A stretch of DNA of 64,000 nt from Virgibacillus necropolis (GTDB taxonomy: Bacteria; Bacillota; Bacilli; Bacillales; Amphibacillaceae): positions 4,216,001 through 4,280,000 of the forward strand of contig NZ_CP022437.1 of NCBI RefSeq assembly GCF_002224365.1. The letters run 5' to 3'. Each line of letters begins with the position of its first letter. Position 1 is the first letter of the stretch. Shown here one piece after another: positions 42,676 to 53,597 of the stretch. Under the pieces are notes generated by a model. It ran no database searches. It was not told the origin of the DNA and was given only the letters and a program-made list of their open reading frames with translations. Position numbers and translations under genes: made by a program.

Positions 42676-43596
42676 TCAAGTTAGGTCTTCCCCAATTATC
42701 TTCACTTCTCGTTCTAATCCTACGCCAAACTTTTCTTTCACCGTATCTTGAACAAAATGAATCAGATCAATATATTCTTTGGCGGAAGATTTGTCTACAT
42801 TAACGATAAATCCAGCATGCTTCAACGAGACTTGTGCTCCACCAATTTGCTTCCCTTGTAGATTGCTATCCTGGATCAATTTCCCCGCGAAATAACCTGG
42901 TGGGCGCTTAAATACACTACCACATGATGGATATTCCAGAGGCTGTTTCGATTCTCTTTTGAATGTCAGGTCATCCATAATTGCTTTAATTTCATCATAA
43001 CTTCCTTTTTTCATAGAAAACGTTGCCTCTAACACAATATATCCATTATCAGGAATGTTACTTGTACGGTAATCCAAATCTAGTTGATCTGCTGAAAGCT
43101 CAAGTAAATTACCTTCTCGGTCTACTACGATGGTACTTTCCAAAACATCCTTAATTTCCCCGCCATAAGCACCAGCATTCATAAATAATGCTCCTCCGAC
43201 TGAACCTGGAATTCCACATGCAAATTCAAGACCTGCTAAGCTTTTAGATAATGCCATCCGGGATGTATCAATAATTCTTGCACCACTTTGTGCAACGATT
43301 GCTGTCTCGTCAGTTTGAATAGAGGATAACTGCTTGAGATTCAGCACGATTCCTCGGATTCCACCATCTTTCACAATTAAATTAGATCCATTTCCGAGTA
43401 ATGTGAAAGGTAAGTTTTCCTTGTTTGCAAGCTTAACTATTTTCTGTACTTGTTCGTATGTTTCAGGAGTTACGAAGAAGTCTGCTTTCCCACCTAATTT
43501 TGTATATGTATGCTTGTTCAAGTGTTCATTCACCATCACATTTTTCTCAGATGTAAGTTCAATTAGTTTTTCATACGCATGATGATAATTTTCCAC
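42676..43596 (-). CDS. murB: UDP-N-acetylenolpyruvoylglucosamine reductase
   Basis: MurB reduces the enolpyruvyl group to form UDP-MurNAc in peptidoglycan synthesis, using FAD and NADPH. The 306-residue protein has the FAD-binding stretch FTLLGNGSNLIVKDGGIRG in parts, GIPGSVGGALFMNAGAYGGE, and the catalytic Ser in PSCGSVFKRP with the late Glu in GLEREVKIIGE. It is the type IIb length. The GTG at 43596 has AAAGGA at 9 nt. Confidence 0.94.
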   Translation of the reverse strand: MENYHHAYEKLIELTSEKNVMVNEHLNKHTYTKLGGKADFFVTPETYEQVQKIVKLANKENLPFTLLGNGSNLIVKDGGIRGIVLNLKQLSSIQTDETAIVAQSGARIIDTSRMALSKSLAGLEFACGIPGSVGGALFMNAGAYGGEIKDVLESTIVVDREGNLLELSADQLDLDYRTSNIPDNGYIVLEATFSMKKGSYDEIKAIMDDLTFKRESKQPLEYPSCGSVFKRPPGYFAGKLIQDSNLQGKQIGGAQVSLKHAGFIVNVDKSSAKEYIDLIHFVQDTVKEKFGVGLEREVKIIGEDLT

Positions 43597-43638
43597 TCAG
43601 ATCATTCCTTTACCATATTTTCGTTCTATTTTACTTTT

Positions 43639-44451
43639 TTACTTCCATAAAAAAGAATAAATCAACTGATCGACTTGCTGATTTTCATGTAATTCACTAT
43701 GTCCTAATTGATTGTTTTCAATCATAACGGTTTTCAGTTGATCCGCTGGTATAATCATTCGTATTGCATTAACGCTTTTTGGCTTTGCTATCAGGTCTCC
43801 AGTACTGCCTATACTTAATACTTCGAGATCACCCGGAATTGTTTCTTTAGTCTTTCGAAGTAATTGTAGTGCTGCAGAATTTGGCTTCAAGTCAGTCGCA
43901 GCCGCATCATGATTAATCTGGAAATACGTTTGACTATATACGCCATCGAATGGACTGCCAATAGTTACAAGCTTCTCTGTAACTGGATGTTCCATATTAT
44001 TTTGGTATTCTTCAATATATTTCATTGAAATTAAACCGCCCATGGAATGACCAACAATATTTACGTTATCAATTTGATAATGCTGCTTCATATGACTTAA
44101 AACAGTCGATAACCATTGAGCTCCATCCCTAAAACTTGCCCGATTGTTCTCTAATATCACTTGAATGAAGACAGGTTCTGCTCTCCCTTTATTCAAGTTA
44201 TAAACCCTAATATTTCCGTTATTTGATATCTTGTAAATAAGTGATTTATTTCCCCATTCATACTGCTCTTCAAAGCGATATAACATATTGCCAAATGAGT
44301 TAATTGTTCCTTTATACCCATGAACAAAAACCGTCGGCGGTGAGTCATGTCCCCGTGACTCAGCTTTCTCAGGCAGATACGTAATCACAGCGATACCTAC
44401 AATGATGATGAGGAAAGCCGTAATTTGGATGATGTATTTCTTTTTCAACAA
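43639..44451 (-). CDS. Membrane-anchored alpha/beta hydrolase (DUF915/lipase-like)
   Basis: An N-terminal membrane anchor (about 7-24) precedes an alpha/beta hydrolase domain. The oxyanion region is VFVHGYKGT, the nucleophile Ser lies in GHSMGG, the acid is probably Asp in GSTGDLIAKP and the His lies in LGHSELHEN. This group acts on cell-surface or extracellular esters, with unknown substrates. Two consecutive TTG codons serve as the start after GGGGAG. It is in line with the YbaN-like gene upstream. Confidence 0.78.
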   Translation of the reverse strand: MLKKKYIIQITAFLIIIVGIAVITYLPEKAESRGHDSPPTVFVHGYKGTINSFGNMLYRFEEQYEWGNKSLIYKISNNGNIRVYNLNKGRAEPVFIQVILENNRASFRDGAQWLSTVLSHMKQHYQIDNVNIVGHSMGGLISMKYIEEYQNNMEHPVTEKLVTIGSPFDGVYSQTYFQINHDAAATDLKPNSAALQLLRKTKETIPGDLEVLSIGSTGDLIAKPKSVNAIRMIIPADQLKTVMIENNQLGHSELHENQQVDQLIYSFLWK

Positions 44452-44468
44452 TCGTACTCCCCTACCTA

Positions 44469-44837
44469 CTATGTTTTATATAATGTTTTTTGTTTTAAAA
44501 TAACTATGGTGAAAACTCCAGCTATTAGGAATAAAAGTAATTTGACAAGAAATAGTGGAATTACGAAAAAAATAGTATATCCCATTGAAATCCACAATAA
44601 AGAAATACTTACTATTTTCGCTTTTAACGGTATTCCTTTTCCTGAACGGTAGTTTTTAATATATGATCCGAACCACTTATTTGTGATTAACCATTGGTAC
44701 AGCTTATCTGAACTCCGTACATAGCATGCAGCTGCAAGTAGCAAAAATGGAGTAGTCGGGAGAAGTGGTAAAATAATGCCGAGTAGCCCTAGTCCCAATG
44801 AGATAGATCCTGCAATTGTTAATAATACTTTTTTCAT
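44469..44837 (-). CDS. YbaN/DUF454 family membrane protein
   Basis: The 122-residue protein has about four hydrophobic segments and the family hallmark GLGLLGIILPLLPTTPFLLLAA in parts, followed by SxKLYxWLITNKWFG. The function is unknown. It lies 17 bp before the hydrolase gene, so the two are probably co-transcribed. Confidence 0.85.
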   Translation of the reverse strand: MKKVLLTIAGSISLGLGLLGIILPLLPTTPFLLLAAACYVRSSDKLYQWLITNKWFGSYIKNYRSGKGIPLKAKIVSISLLWISMGYTIFFVIPLFLVKLLLFLIAGVFTIVILKQKTLYKT

Positions 44838-44910
44838 TTCTCACACCACGCCAGCTATAAAACAAATTTATTCTTATGCTTCATTATACCATTTAACCCA
44901 GCTTTTTGCT

Positions 44911-45699
44911 TCACTTTATGGCGTGAAATGTTGGGGATTGGTTGTCAAAGGTTGCAATATAGCGAAATCCTATTTGCTTTAGTAATTCAAGCGATTCCTT
45001 GAACTGAAACGAAATCGTTTGTTCAGAATGCGAATCTGAACCTAATGTTATTATTTCCCCACCCATATCAAAATATAATTTTAAAATATCTGTACTTGGC
45101 ATCCCATTAGTTAAACCATACCTAACCCCAGATGTATTTAATTCTATTCCTTTCCCAGTAGAGATAATCTCTTTAAATATTGCCGAAATGATGTCGGTAA
45201 AATCATGGTTTGCCGGTTCTGCCTGGTATCGCTTCACTAAATCGATATGCCCTAATATAGAATATGCATGATAGTTTTTTACGCAATAAAGTAATTCCTG
45301 ATAATACGTTTCATAGGCTTCTACCTGCGACTTCCCTTTAAAAAAATCACCAGAATGAAGATCTTTTTTATCTGCCGTGTGCATCGAGCAGATGACAAAA
45401 TCAAATGATTCTTGTTTCATTAATTGGTCATAGCGATCTAATAAATATGGCTGAACTCCAAGCTCAACACCCTTTTTTATCGTAATTAAATTTTGATATT
45501 TCTGTTGTAGTTGTTTTATTTTTTTAGCGTAGCTTGGTAAATCCAAATCAAAATCAATCGTTGGATCTGGATACTCATAATCAATATGTTCAGTGAAACA
45601 GATTTCGTGTAACCCTAACTCAATCGCACGCTCAATACTTCTTTCCATTGGTGTACTACAATCAGCAGAAAAATTACTGTGAACATGATAATCAAACAT
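44911..45699 (-). CDS. hisJ: Histidinol-phosphatase, PHP family (HisJ/HisK)
   Basis: This enzyme removes phosphate from histidinol phosphate, the step not covered by the divergent his operon, whose HisB is single-domain. The PHP metal ligands appear as YHVHSNFSAD, CFTEHID, the Glu in KKGVELG, SMHTAD, GHIDLVKRY and GSDSH. The length of 262 residues is normal. Its ribosome site GAGGAG overlaps the likely promoter region of the his operon. Confidence 0.92.
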   Translation of the reverse strand: MFDYHVHSNFSADCSTPMERSIERAIELGLHEICFTEHIDYEYPDPTIDFDLDLPSYAKKIKQLQQKYQNLITIKKGVELGVQPYLLDRYDQLMKQESFDFVICSMHTADKKDLHSGDFFKGKSQVEAYETYYQELLYCVKNYHAYSILGHIDLVKRYQAEPANHDFTDIISAIFKEIISTGKGIELNTSGVRYGLTNGMPSTDILKLYFDMGGEIITLGSDSHSEQTISFQFKESLELLKQIGFRYIATFDNQSPTFHAIK

Positions 45700-45715
45700 A
45701 CTAACACTCCTCGTC

Positions 45716-45744
45716 TTGACTTTTTCTCTATTACCTACTACAAT
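45716..45744 (+). promoter_or_regulatory. Predicted promoter of the his operon
   Basis: TTGACT (45716-45721) and TACAAT (45739-45744) are 17 bp apart, 59 bp before hisZ. Short direct repeats of ATAAAGCG follow (45765-45786). I see no T-box or leader peptide, so histidine control is not explained by the sequence. Confidence 0.55.
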
Positions 45745-45802
45745 AACAGATAACTTTAACTAGATAAAGCGATAAAGTAATAAAGCGAATGGTAGGTGAT
45801 AC

Positions 45803-47056
45803 ATGATGTATCAAGATATTTTTGATAATACCAATGATACAAGTGTAGTTGACTTTTCAAAAAAATCATATCTTTTAAAAACGATAAAAAGACGATTCCT
45901 TACCTATGGATATCGACAAATACAAACATCTACATTAGAACAATATGATTTATACCAATCAATAACTGGAACGGTTCATCCTGACAAGATGATTAAAGTA
46001 ATTGATCCGTCTGGAAAAATATTAGTGTTAAGACCTGATGTGACGATTCCTATAACGCGAATGCTTGCCTCATTAAATCAAGTACAATCACCAGAGCAAC
46101 CATTATTTTATATATCGGAAGTATTTCGTCATTCAAGCGACCAACAGGCCAAAAACGAACAAACACAGGCTGGTATTGAAAACTTTGGACCAAGTACAGT
46201 GGAGCTGGATGCTGAAGTAATTGCCTTAGCTATTCACACATTACGTGATTTAGGATTTGATTCATTCAAATTAGAAATTGGTCAGGCAAGTTTTTTTCGT
46301 GAGTTATTAGAGCTACTTAATCTCACAAAGGCTGAAAAAAGTGAACTCCAATTGCTTATTCAAGCCAAAAACATTTCGGAAATTAACCGCTTATTAGGAG
46401 ACTTAACTATTCAAGATGAACTAAGCACCTTCATCCAACAGGTCCCATTTTTATACGGCAATTTCATGGAAGTTATTAATCGCGCGGAGGAAATTGCGTT
46501 AAACGAGCAGATGAAAGATAAACTAAAAAAATTGAAAAAGTTGTATGAAATTCTTCAATTTTATGAAGTGGAAAATGACGTCTCCTTGGATCTTGGATTG
46601 ATTAACCATATGGATTATTACTCCGACATTATTTTTCAAGGATTTGTAGAAAACGTTGGTAAGCCCGTTCTAATGGGTGGGAGATATGATCAATTAGCAG
46701 ATCAATTAAACGCTACAATACCAGCAATCGGCTTTGCATTTGACGTTGACTTTTTAGTTGAGGCGATGGATCAACATAATCTCTTCCCTGAAGTAAAAAC
46801 TGACATTGACATTGTATTGTTATATGAAAAAACAAGACAACGTGATGCCATAAAGTCTGCTTCTATGCTACGTTACCAAGGGTATCGCGTATACACAGAG
46901 CAACTTACTGCTAAGGAGTGTAATCCACCTGCTTCTACTAGCCTAGTAAGATATGAAAATGATCAACAACTACTTGAGCATGTAAATCGTTCTACTTCGT
47001 TTACAGATCAAAATGATTTATTACGGTTAATCAGGCAGCGAGAGGAGGATGTTTAA
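45803..47056 (+). CDS. hisZ: ATP phosphoribosyltransferase regulatory subunit HisZ
   Basis: This histidyl-tRNA-synthetase-like paralogue (417 residues) gives histidine feedback to the short HisG. Class II motifs remain in part (LRPDVTIPITRM, ISEVFRH, GGRYDQLADQL), while the tRNA-binding parts are missing. It is the first gene of the operon and abuts hisG without a gap. The start has two ATG codons. Confidence 0.93.
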   Translation: MMYQDIFDNTNDTSVVDFSKKSYLLKTIKRRFLTYGYRQIQTSTLEQYDLYQSITGTVHPDKMIKVIDPSGKILVLRPDVTIPITRMLASLNQVQSPEQPLFYISEVFRHSSDQQAKNEQTQAGIENFGPSTVELDAEVIALAIHTLRDLGFDSFKLEIGQASFFRELLELLNLTKAEKSELQLLIQAKNISEINRLLGDLTIQDELSTFIQQVPFLYGNFMEVINRAEEIALNEQMKDKLKKLKKLYEILQFYEVENDVSLDLGLINHMDYYSDIIFQGFVENVGKPVLMGGRYDQLADQLNATIPAIGFAFDVDFLVEAMDQHNLFPEVKTDIDIVLLYEKTRQRDAIKSASMLRYQGYRVYTEQLTAKECNPPASTSLVRYENDQQLLEHVNRSTSFTDQNDLLRLIRQREEDV

Positions 47057-47683
47057 TTGAATTCTTTAACATTAGCTTTGGCAAAAGGGCGCACTGCTGA
47101 ACAAGCTATTAAACTACTAGCAAAAGCAGACATTTACTTTCCATCCTTTACTCCAAAAAGCAGAAAGTTAATCTTTTATGATGATTCGTTAGAAATAAAA
47201 ATGGTTTATGTGAAAGCGGTGGATGTGCCAACATATGTAGAAACTGGTGCAGCTGATCTTGGAATAGTTGGGAAAGATAATATTCAAGAATCAGGGTCAA
47301 ACATTTATGACTTGATGGATTTAAAATTTGGCTCATGTAAATTTGTCGTTGCTGGAGTAAATAAAACGGTATACACCGATACAAAAAAGCTAACTGTTGC
47401 AACAAAATATCCACAAATTGCTATGGAGCACTTTCGTAAACAAGGCAAACAAATTGAAACAATTAAACTAAATGGTTCGGTTGAACTAGCACCATTAATC
47501 GGAATGGCCGATGTAATCGTGGACATTATGGAAACTGGTACAACATTAAAAGAAAACGGGTTAGAGGTTTTTGAAACATTAGACCATATTAGTACACGAC
47601 TGATTGTTAATAAAGCAAGTTTTGCCACAAAGTCTACACGTGTTCATAACCTGCTAAGTCAAATTCAGAATGTATTGGGGTGA
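47057..47683 (+). CDS. hisG: ATP phosphoribosyltransferase, short form HisG
   Basis: This enzyme catalyses the first step of histidine synthesis. At 208 residues it is the short form that needs HisZ. Landmarks are LALAKGRTAEQA, GAADLGIVGKDN and the phosphate loop DIMETGTTLKENGL. The TTG start has GAGGAGG in the end of hisZ. Confidence 0.95.
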   Translation: MNSLTLALAKGRTAEQAIKLLAKADIYFPSFTPKSRKLIFYDDSLEIKMVYVKAVDVPTYVETGAADLGIVGKDNIQESGSNIYDLMDLKFGSCKFVVAGVNKTVYTDTKKLTVATKYPQIAMEHFRKQGKQIETIKLNGSVELAPLIGMADVIVDIMETGTTLKENGLEVFETLDHISTRLIVNKASFATKSTRVHNLLSQIQNVLG

Positions 47684-47689
47684 GAATTT

Positions 47690-48964
47690 ATGAAAATCAT
47701 TTCGAAATCAGCATTTTTATCTGAACAGAGCAGCCTTGCTAGCACACAACATGATCAATCGCTACTTGCCAAGGTTACCGATATTATATCAATCGTCAAG
47801 GAACAGGGTGATGATGCCCTATTCAGCTTTACGAAGCAATTTGACTGCGTTCAGGTCAACAAATTACGGGTGGATGAGCAAGAAATAACGGAAGCGCGTA
47901 ATATCGTCGGAGAGTCGTTTATCACTGCGTTAAAAGAAGCACAGGAAAATATAACGAGATTTCACGTGGCCCAAAAACAAACATCTTGGTTCATGGGCGA
48001 ACAAAACGGCGTATTTTTAGGTCAAAAGGTCACCCCGCTTGATCGGGTTGGCATTTATGTTCCAGGCGGAAAAGCTGCTTATCCATCTACTGTTCTCATG
48101 AATGTGATTCCTGCCAAACTTGCAGGTGTTACGTCTATTAGTATCGTCACACCACCGCAAGCGGATGGAAAGGTTAATCCATATGTGCTCACAGCAGCTT
48201 ATGAAACTGGTGTAGATCACATCTACAAGGTCGGAGGTGCCCAGGCCATTGCCGCACTCGCATATGGAACGGAAACAATTGATAAAGTAAACAAGATCGT
48301 TGGACCTGGCAATTCGTACGTAGCACAAGCCAAAAAAATGGTATATGGCGATGTATCGATTGATATGATTGCGGGCCCAAGTGAAATATGTGTTGTGGCT
48401 GACAAAACCGCTAACCCTCGATATGTTGCAGCTGATCTACTATCTCAAGCAGAACACGACGAGGAAGCAAGTGCTATTTGTATTACTACCTCTGAAGAAA
48501 TGGCAAACGCGATTCAGGATGAAGTGAAGAAACAAATGGCAACACTTGAACGAAAAGAAATTATTAACATTTCAATTGAACGTAATGGACGTTTAATTGT
48601 TTGCCCATCACTAGAGGTTGCGTTTGAACTCGTCAATGAGATTGCGCCTGAACATTTGCAACTCATGGTTGAAAATCCATACAATCACTTACCAGTAATC
48701 AGAAATGCTGGTGCAATTTTTCTCGGGAATTATTCCCCAGAAGCGTTAGGTGATTATTTTGCTGGTCCCAACCATACGTTACCAACGAACGGAACTGCTG
48801 CATTTGCATCTCCACTTGGGGTCTATGATTTCGTCAAAAAATCAAGTGTCATTCACTATACGCAAGATGCTCTTTCATCAGCAGCTGATTCCATTGTTAA
48901 ATTAGCTGAAGCTGAAGGATTAACAGCACACGCAAACGCGATTCGTGTGAGAAAAACGGACTGA
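47690..48964 (+). CDS. hisD: Histidinol dehydrogenase HisD
   Basis: This zinc enzyme performs the last two oxidations to histidine. The 424-residue protein has [44 protein letters not shown] and the zinc/catalytic residues around [13 protein letters not shown] and IAPEHLQLM. It follows hisG after 6 bp. Confidence 0.96.
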   Translation: MKIISKSAFLSEQSSLASTQHDQSLLAKVTDIISIVKEQGDDALFSFTKQFDCVQVNKLRVDEQEITEARNIVGESFITALKEAQENITRFHVAQKQTSWFMGEQNGVFLGQKVTPLDRVGIYVPGGKAAYPSTVLMNVIPAKLAGVTSISIVTPPQADGKVNPYVLTAAYETGVDHIYKVGGAQAIAALAYGTETIDKVNKIVGPGNSYVAQAKKMVYGDVSIDMIAGPSEICVVADKTANPRYVAADLLSQAEHDEEASAICITTSEEMANAIQDEVKKQMATLERKEIINISIERNGRLIVCPSLEVAFELVNEIAPEHLQLMVENPYNHLPVIRNAGAIFLGNYSPEALGDYFAGPNHTLPTNGTAAFASPLGVYDFVKKSSVIHYTQDALSSAADSIVKLAEAEGLTAHANAIRVRKTD

Positions 48965-49018
48965 CCTGTTCAAAGCTGCATTCGCTCGTTTATAGTTAGA
49001 TAAGAAAGGATGAATCAA

Positions 49019-49603
49019 ATGCGAACAAGTACAAGTGAGCGAAAGACAAATGAAACATCAATAAAAGCTGAATTTACAATAGATGGTAATGGAACTTCAA
49101 CTGTTCAAACAGGAATTGGTTTTTTTGACCATATGCTAACACTTATGACTAAGCATGGATTGTTTGATCTAAGCCTTACTTGTGATGGTGACTTGGAAGT
49201 TGATCAGCACCATTCCGTTGAAGATATTGGGATTGTATTAGGGCAAGCTATTAATCAAGCATTAGGTTCGAAAGTAGGTATAAATCGATACGCGACGATT
49301 ACAACCCCGATGGATGAAGCACGGAGCACTGTTTCCATTGACATAAGTGGGCGTTCCTATCTTGTTTATCGAGTTGATGGATTAAAGGATAAAGTTGGCG
49401 AATTTGATACGGAGCTTGTCGAGGAGTTTTTCTTGGCGTTCGTCCGCCACGCCAACCTTACACTTCATATTGAACTGGATTATGGCAAAAATAGCCATCA
49501 TATTATTGAAGCGATTTTCAAAGGCTTTGGTCGAGCACTTGATGAAGCAACAAGAGAGAATTCACGAATCAAAGGTGTTCCATCAACCAAGGGTAGCCTA
49601 TAA
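49019..49603 (+). CDS. hisB: Imidazoleglycerol-phosphate dehydratase HisB
   Basis: This single-domain dehydratase of 194 residues has the metal-binding repeats FFDHMLTLMTKHG, DQHHSVEDIGIVLG, VRHANLTLHI and KNSHHIIEAIFK. I chose the ATG at 49019, which has AAAGG at 9 nt; the ATG at 49010 lies against that site. Confidence 0.95.
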   Translation: MRTSTSERKTNETSIKAEFTIDGNGTSTVQTGIGFFDHMLTLMTKHGLFDLSLTCDGDLEVDQHHSVEDIGIVLGQAINQALGSKVGINRYATITTPMDEARSTVSIDISGRSYLVYRVDGLKDKVGEFDTELVEEFFLAFVRHANLTLHIELDYGKNSHHIIEAIFKGFGRALDEATRENSRIKGVPSTKGSL

Positions 49604-49659
49604 AGAAACCTCATTAAGTGTGGCTGCCCGTTAAACTGCGATAAAAAGGAGACATCCAC

Positions 49660-50265
49660 ATGATTGGAATAATAGATTATGGTGCTGGAAATATCAAAAG
49701 CTTACAATTTGCTTTTGATAAATTAGATTTAAAAACGTGTATCACCTCAGATAAAGAAACCATTAAAGCTTGTGATGCGATCGTTTTACCAGGTGTAGGA
49801 GCATTTAACGATGCGATGAAAGCTTTGGAGGCACATGATTTAATTGAGGTGCTAAAACAAGAAGCTGCATCTGGAAAACCCCTTCTCGGCATATGTCTAG
49901 GCATGCAATTGCTTTATGAACAAAGCTTCGAGGATGGTACATGGAATGGTTTAGACTTATTAAGCGGTACTATCGAGCGAATAGCGCCGACAGTAAAAGT
50001 TCCACATATGGGTTGGAATACACTCACGCATCACCAAGAAAGTCAGATTATTAAAAGCATTGATGACGAAGCATATGTTTATTTTGTGCATTCGTATTAC
50101 GTTACAAAAATGAAGAAGGAGTCACTTGTAAGCAATTGTGTATACGGTGACCAGGTACCAGCAATTGTGCAACAAGAAAATGTAATTGGTATGCAGTTTC
50201 ATCCGGAAAAAAGCGGTGAAACAGGTATACAATTATTGAAGAATTTCGGGGAGATGATTTCGTGA
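49660..50265 (+). CDS. hisH: Imidazole glycerol phosphate synthase, glutaminase subunit HisH
   Basis: This class I glutamine amidotransferase of 201 residues supplies ammonia to HisF. The nucleophile elbow GICLGMQLL holds the Cys, and the His-Glu pair is in MQFHPEKSG. It overlaps hisA by 4 nt (GTGA). Confidence 0.95.
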   Translation: MIGIIDYGAGNIKSLQFAFDKLDLKTCITSDKETIKACDAIVLPGVGAFNDAMKALEAHDLIEVLKQEAASGKPLLGICLGMQLLYEQSFEDGTWNGLDLLSGTIERIAPTVKVPHMGWNTLTHHQESQIIKSIDDEAYVYFVHSYYVTKMKKESLVSNCVYGDQVPAIVQQENVIGMQFHPEKSGETGIQLLKNFGEMIS

Positions 50266-50984
50266 TACTTTTTCCAGCAATTGATATTCGAAATGGCAAA
50301 TGTGTACGCCTTACACAAGGTGACTACAATCAGGAACGTATTTACTGTGATTCCCCGGTAGAAGTAGCCAAACAATGGGAAAGCGAAGGAGCCGCGTACA
50401 TCCACGTCGTTGATTTAGATGGCGCAAAAACAGGTAAAATGACTAATTTGTCTACCATCGAAGCGATTGTCCAAGCTGTTCAAATCCCAGTCCAGGTTGG
50501 TGGCGGAATACGTTCAATTAAAAGTATTGAAGCTTACCAGAAAATCGGTGTCAGCCGGGTAATTATTGGTACAGCTGCTATTGAGGATAAAGCTTTCTTG
50601 CGAGCAGCAATAGCTACATTTGGCTCTATGATTGCTGTTTCTATTGATGCACGTAAAGGCATGGTCGCGACAAATGGGTGGACCTATACCAGTGATGTAG
50701 CTGCGGTTGATTTGGTACAGGAGCTTGATGAGCTTGGTGTGGAAACTATTATTTATACTGACATTTTAAAAGACGGTATGTTGGCGGGGCCTAATTTTGA
50801 CGAACTGGCAGTGATTAATGACACAACCAAACAAAACATCATTGCCTCGGGAGGAATTTCCAGCCTTCAGGATATTAATCAACTACGTAAAATGAATTTG
50901 TACGGCGGAATTCTTGGAAAAGCATTATATGATGGTACGCTTTCCTTGGACGCCATTTTAAAGGATGATAACAATGCTCGCTAA
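50262..50984 (+). CDS. hisA: ProFAR isomerase HisA
   Basis: This beta/alpha-barrel isomerase of 240 residues has FPAIDIRNGKCVRL at the start and the second catalytic Asp in YTDILKDGML. It starts with GTG within the hisH stop region. The HisA-specific GGGIRS phosphate loop is present. Confidence 0.95.
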   Translation: MILFPAIDIRNGKCVRLTQGDYNQERIYCDSPVEVAKQWESEGAAYIHVVDLDGAKTGKMTNLSTIEAIVQAVQIPVQVGGGIRSIKSIEAYQKIGVSRVIIGTAAIEDKAFLRAAIATFGSMIAVSIDARKGMVATNGWTYTSDVAAVDLVQELDELGVETIIYTDILKDGMLAGPNFDELAVINDTTKQNIIASGGISSLQDINQLRKMNLYGGILGKALYDGTLSLDAILKDDNNAR

Positions 50985-51747
50985 ACGAATTATTCCATGC
51001 TTAGATGTCAATCAAGGACGTGTTGTGAAAGGGAAAAAGTTTCAAAACATACAAGACGTGGCAGACCCTGTGAAATTGGCTAAACGATATAGTGATGAAG
51101 GTGCAGATGAACTTGTCTTTTATGACATTACAGCCTCAAGTGATAATCGAGATATTTTTCTGGATATTGTCGAAAAGGTTGCTGCTGAAATCACGATTCC
51201 ATTCACTGTTGGAGGTGGAATTCGCACCGTTGATGATGTTCACCGTGTGCTACGTGCTGGCGCTGACAAAGTTTCCATCAACAGTGCAGCTGTTAAAAAT
51301 CCTACCCTTCTAACAGAAGCAGCATTAAAGTTCGGAAGTCAATGTGTCGTACTTTCAATCGACGCCAAAACAACTAGTGAAAACGACATCACCGTATTTC
51401 TAAACGGTGGTCGTGTAAATACCGCTATGAACGCAATTGAATGGGCAATTCGTGGCGAGAAGCTTGGCGCGGGAGAACTCGTTATCAATGCGATGGATGC
51501 TGATGGGGTAAAAGATGGCTACCATGTATCATTGACAAAACAAATTGCTGAAAATGTTAACATTCCCATCGTTGCAAGTGGCGGTGCGGGATCAATGAAG
51601 CATTTTTCTACTATTTTAAATGAAGGTAAGGCAGACGCAGCCCTTGCAGCGTCTGTATTTCATTATAACGAAATTCGGATACCAGAATTAAAAGACTATC
51701 TAGTTCAAAACGATATTGCGATAAGGAGTGTGAAAGCATGCAAGTAG
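50974..51747 (+). CDS. hisF: Imidazole glycerol phosphate synthase, cyclase subunit HisF
   Basis: This barrel enzyme of 257 residues forms imidazole glycerol phosphate and AICAR with HisH. The catalytic Asp residues are in [14 protein letters not shown] and [12 protein letters not shown]. The ATG at 50974 overlaps hisA by 11 nt and is preceded by AAAGGATG. Confidence 0.96.
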   Translation: MLAKRIIPCLDVNQGRVVKGKKFQNIQDVADPVKLAKRYSDEGADELVFYDITASSDNRDIFLDIVEKVAAEITIPFTVGGGIRTVDDVHRVLRAGADKVSINSAAVKNPTLLTEAALKFGSQCVVLSIDAKTTSENDITVFLNGGRVNTAMNAIEWAIRGEKLGAGELVINAMDADGVKDGYHVSLTKQIAENVNIPIVASGGAGSMKHFSTILNEGKADAALAASVFHYNEIRIPELKDYLVQNDIAIRSVKACK

Positions 51748-52379
51748 AAATAGATAAACTTACATTCGACGAGAACGGTCTTATCCCTGCAATTATACAA
51801 GATTCCACTACTGGTGATGTACTGATGCTTGGGTATATGAATCAAGAATCGTTAACAAAAACAGTGGAAACAAATGAAACATGGTTCTTCAGTCGATCAA
51901 GGCAAACCTTGTGGAATAAGGGAGCGACGTCAGGTAACAAACAAGCTGTCCGAAACATTTCATTTGATTGTGATGCAGATAGTTTGTTGATTCAAGTCGA
52001 TCCAAAAGGGCCAGCATGTCATACCGGCGAGCAATCATGTTTTTACCAGAATCTTTATGCAAATGACCCTATCGAACGAAATGTCGTACACGAAATAACC
52101 AATAAAATTAAAGAACGTCGGGAAAATCCAGTTGACGGATCCTATACAACCTATTTATTTAATGAGGGTATCGATAAAGTTTTGAAAAAAGTTGGCGAGG
52201 AAGCCAGTGAAGTTATTATTGGTGCAAAAAATAATGATAAACAAGAGGTAGTGTGGGAGATTTCCGACCTAACCTATCACACACTCGTATTAATGGAAAT
52301 ACTCGGGGTATCCATTAATGATATTAAACAGGAATTGTATGGACGTCATGTCCAAAAGGAAGCTAATCAGCGTGAATAA
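51738..52379 (+). CDS. hisI: Bifunctional PR-AMP cyclohydrolase / PR-ATP pyrophosphatase HisIE
   Basis: The 213-residue fusion has the HisI domain first ([10 protein letters not shown], the metal-binding [20 protein letters not shown] in parts and the Cys of QSCFY). The HisE domain follows ([30 protein letters not shown] in parts). It overlaps hisF by 10 nt and hisC by 8 nt. Confidence 0.95.
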   Translation: MQVEIDKLTFDENGLIPAIIQDSTTGDVLMLGYMNQESLTKTVETNETWFFSRSRQTLWNKGATSGNKQAVRNISFDCDADSLLIQVDPKGPACHTGEQSCFYQNLYANDPIERNVVHEITNKIKERRENPVDGSYTTYLFNEGIDKVLKKVGEEASEVIIGAKNNDKQEVVWEISDLTYHTLVLMEILGVSINDIKQELYGRHVQKEANQRE

Positions 52380-53439
52380 ATTTTGGAGCTCCGCTGTGAC
52401 GCGAACAGAACCTTATATCCCTGGTGAACAAATGGAAACAAAAGATCTATTAAAATTAAATACCAACGAAAATCCATATCCACCTTCGCCTAAGGTAATG
52501 GAAGCAATCCAAGCAGAACTAAACCGGAAACTGCGTCGTTATCCTTCACCCACCGTTGATACATTACGGGAAAAGATTGCTACTTATTATCAACTTAACG
52601 CTGACCAAGTTTTTGTCGGAAACGGCTCAGATGAAGTTCTTGCATTCAGTTTTATGGCATTTTTTGAACCTGGAAAGACCATCCGATTTCCAAACATCAC
52701 CTATAGTTTTTATCCGGTATATGCAAAACTGTTTGATATATCCTATGAGGAAGTTCGGCTTAATCGGGATTTTTCAATAGCTGTTGATAAGTTTTTTCAT
52801 TCGGATGGTGGTGTGATTTTTCCAAATCCAAATGCACCGACAAGTCTTTATTTAAATTTAACACACATAATCGATATCATAGAAAACAATCCAAATAGTG
52901 TCGTGATTATAGATGAGGCATATATTGATTTCGCAAAAGAATCAGCTGTAAGTTTAGTCAATAAATACGAAAACCTACTCGTTGTTCAAACTATGTCAAA
53001 ATCACGATCGCTAGCAGGATTACGTGTCGGATATGCGATGGGGCATCCAATGTTAATTGAAGCACTAAATCGTGTTAAAAATTCATTTAATTCCTACACA
53101 ATTGATCGGCTCGCCATCGCTGGAGCAGAAGCTGCAATAATGGATGTGGATTATTTTAACGAAATAACCCAAAACGTGATACGTACGCGAGAATGGGTTG
53201 CGCGAGATTTGAAAAAGATTGGTTTTACGTTGTTACCATCTGATACAAACTTCTTATTTATTAGGCATTATAAAATCGAGGCATATGAAATATATGCATT
53301 GTTGAAAGAACAGAACATATTAACAAGACACTTTAACAAACCACTGATCGATAATTATTTACGAATAACGATTGGTACAAATGATGATATGACCGTACTG
53401 ATCAGTAAACTTAAATCGATTATTTCGGTAAAAAAGTGA
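52372..53439 (+). CDS. hisC: Histidinol-phosphate aminotransferase HisC
   Basis: This PLP enzyme of 355 residues has [33 protein letters not shown], the Asp-Tyr pair in IDEAYIDFA and the PLP-Lys in [17 protein letters not shown] place the start at the GTG at 52372 (AAAAGGAAG at 9 nt), giving NKFWSS as the next residues; upstream ATG codons would extend far into hisI. It completes the pathway within this window. Confidence 0.94.
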   Translation: MNKFWSSAVTRTEPYIPGEQMETKDLLKLNTNENPYPPSPKVMEAIQAELNRKLRRYPSPTVDTLREKIATYYQLNADQVFVGNGSDEVLAFSFMAFFEPGKTIRFPNITYSFYPVYAKLFDISYEEVRLNRDFSIAVDKFFHSDGGVIFPNPNAPTSLYLNLTHIIDIIENNPNSVVIIDEAYIDFAKESAVSLVNKYENLLVVQTMSKSRSLAGLRVGYAMGHPMLIEALNRVKNSFNSYTIDRLAIAGAEAAIMDVDYFNEITQNVIRTREWVARDLKKIGFTLLPSDTNFLFIRHYKIEAYEIYALLKEQNILTRHFNKPLIDNYLRITIGTNDDMTVLISKLKSIISVKK

Positions 53440-53553
53440 TGAGCCCTGCGTGGAGCTCAAAATTCTGAGAGGTTCAGCATTCCCGGAGCGGCATCAGCAA
53501 CTTCCCGGATTCATCGGCATTTCAAGTGAACTGGATCGGCCAAACTGAACAGA

Positions 53554-53591
53554 AATAAGGCTCCCACCAATTAATTGATGGGAGCCTTATT
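53554..53591. terminator. Bidirectional terminator between hisC and the SurA-like gene
   Basis: AATAAGGCTCCCA and TGGGAGCCTTATT form a perfect 13-bp stem with a 12-nt loop. The 115 bp between it and hisC has no feature that I can assign. Confidence 0.85.
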
Positions 53592-53597
53592 AGTTAT

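Noticed and set aside
45700-45802. T-box or leader attenuation of the his operon
   Set aside because: The gap is only 103 bp, with no T-box sequence, no His-rich leader and no terminator.
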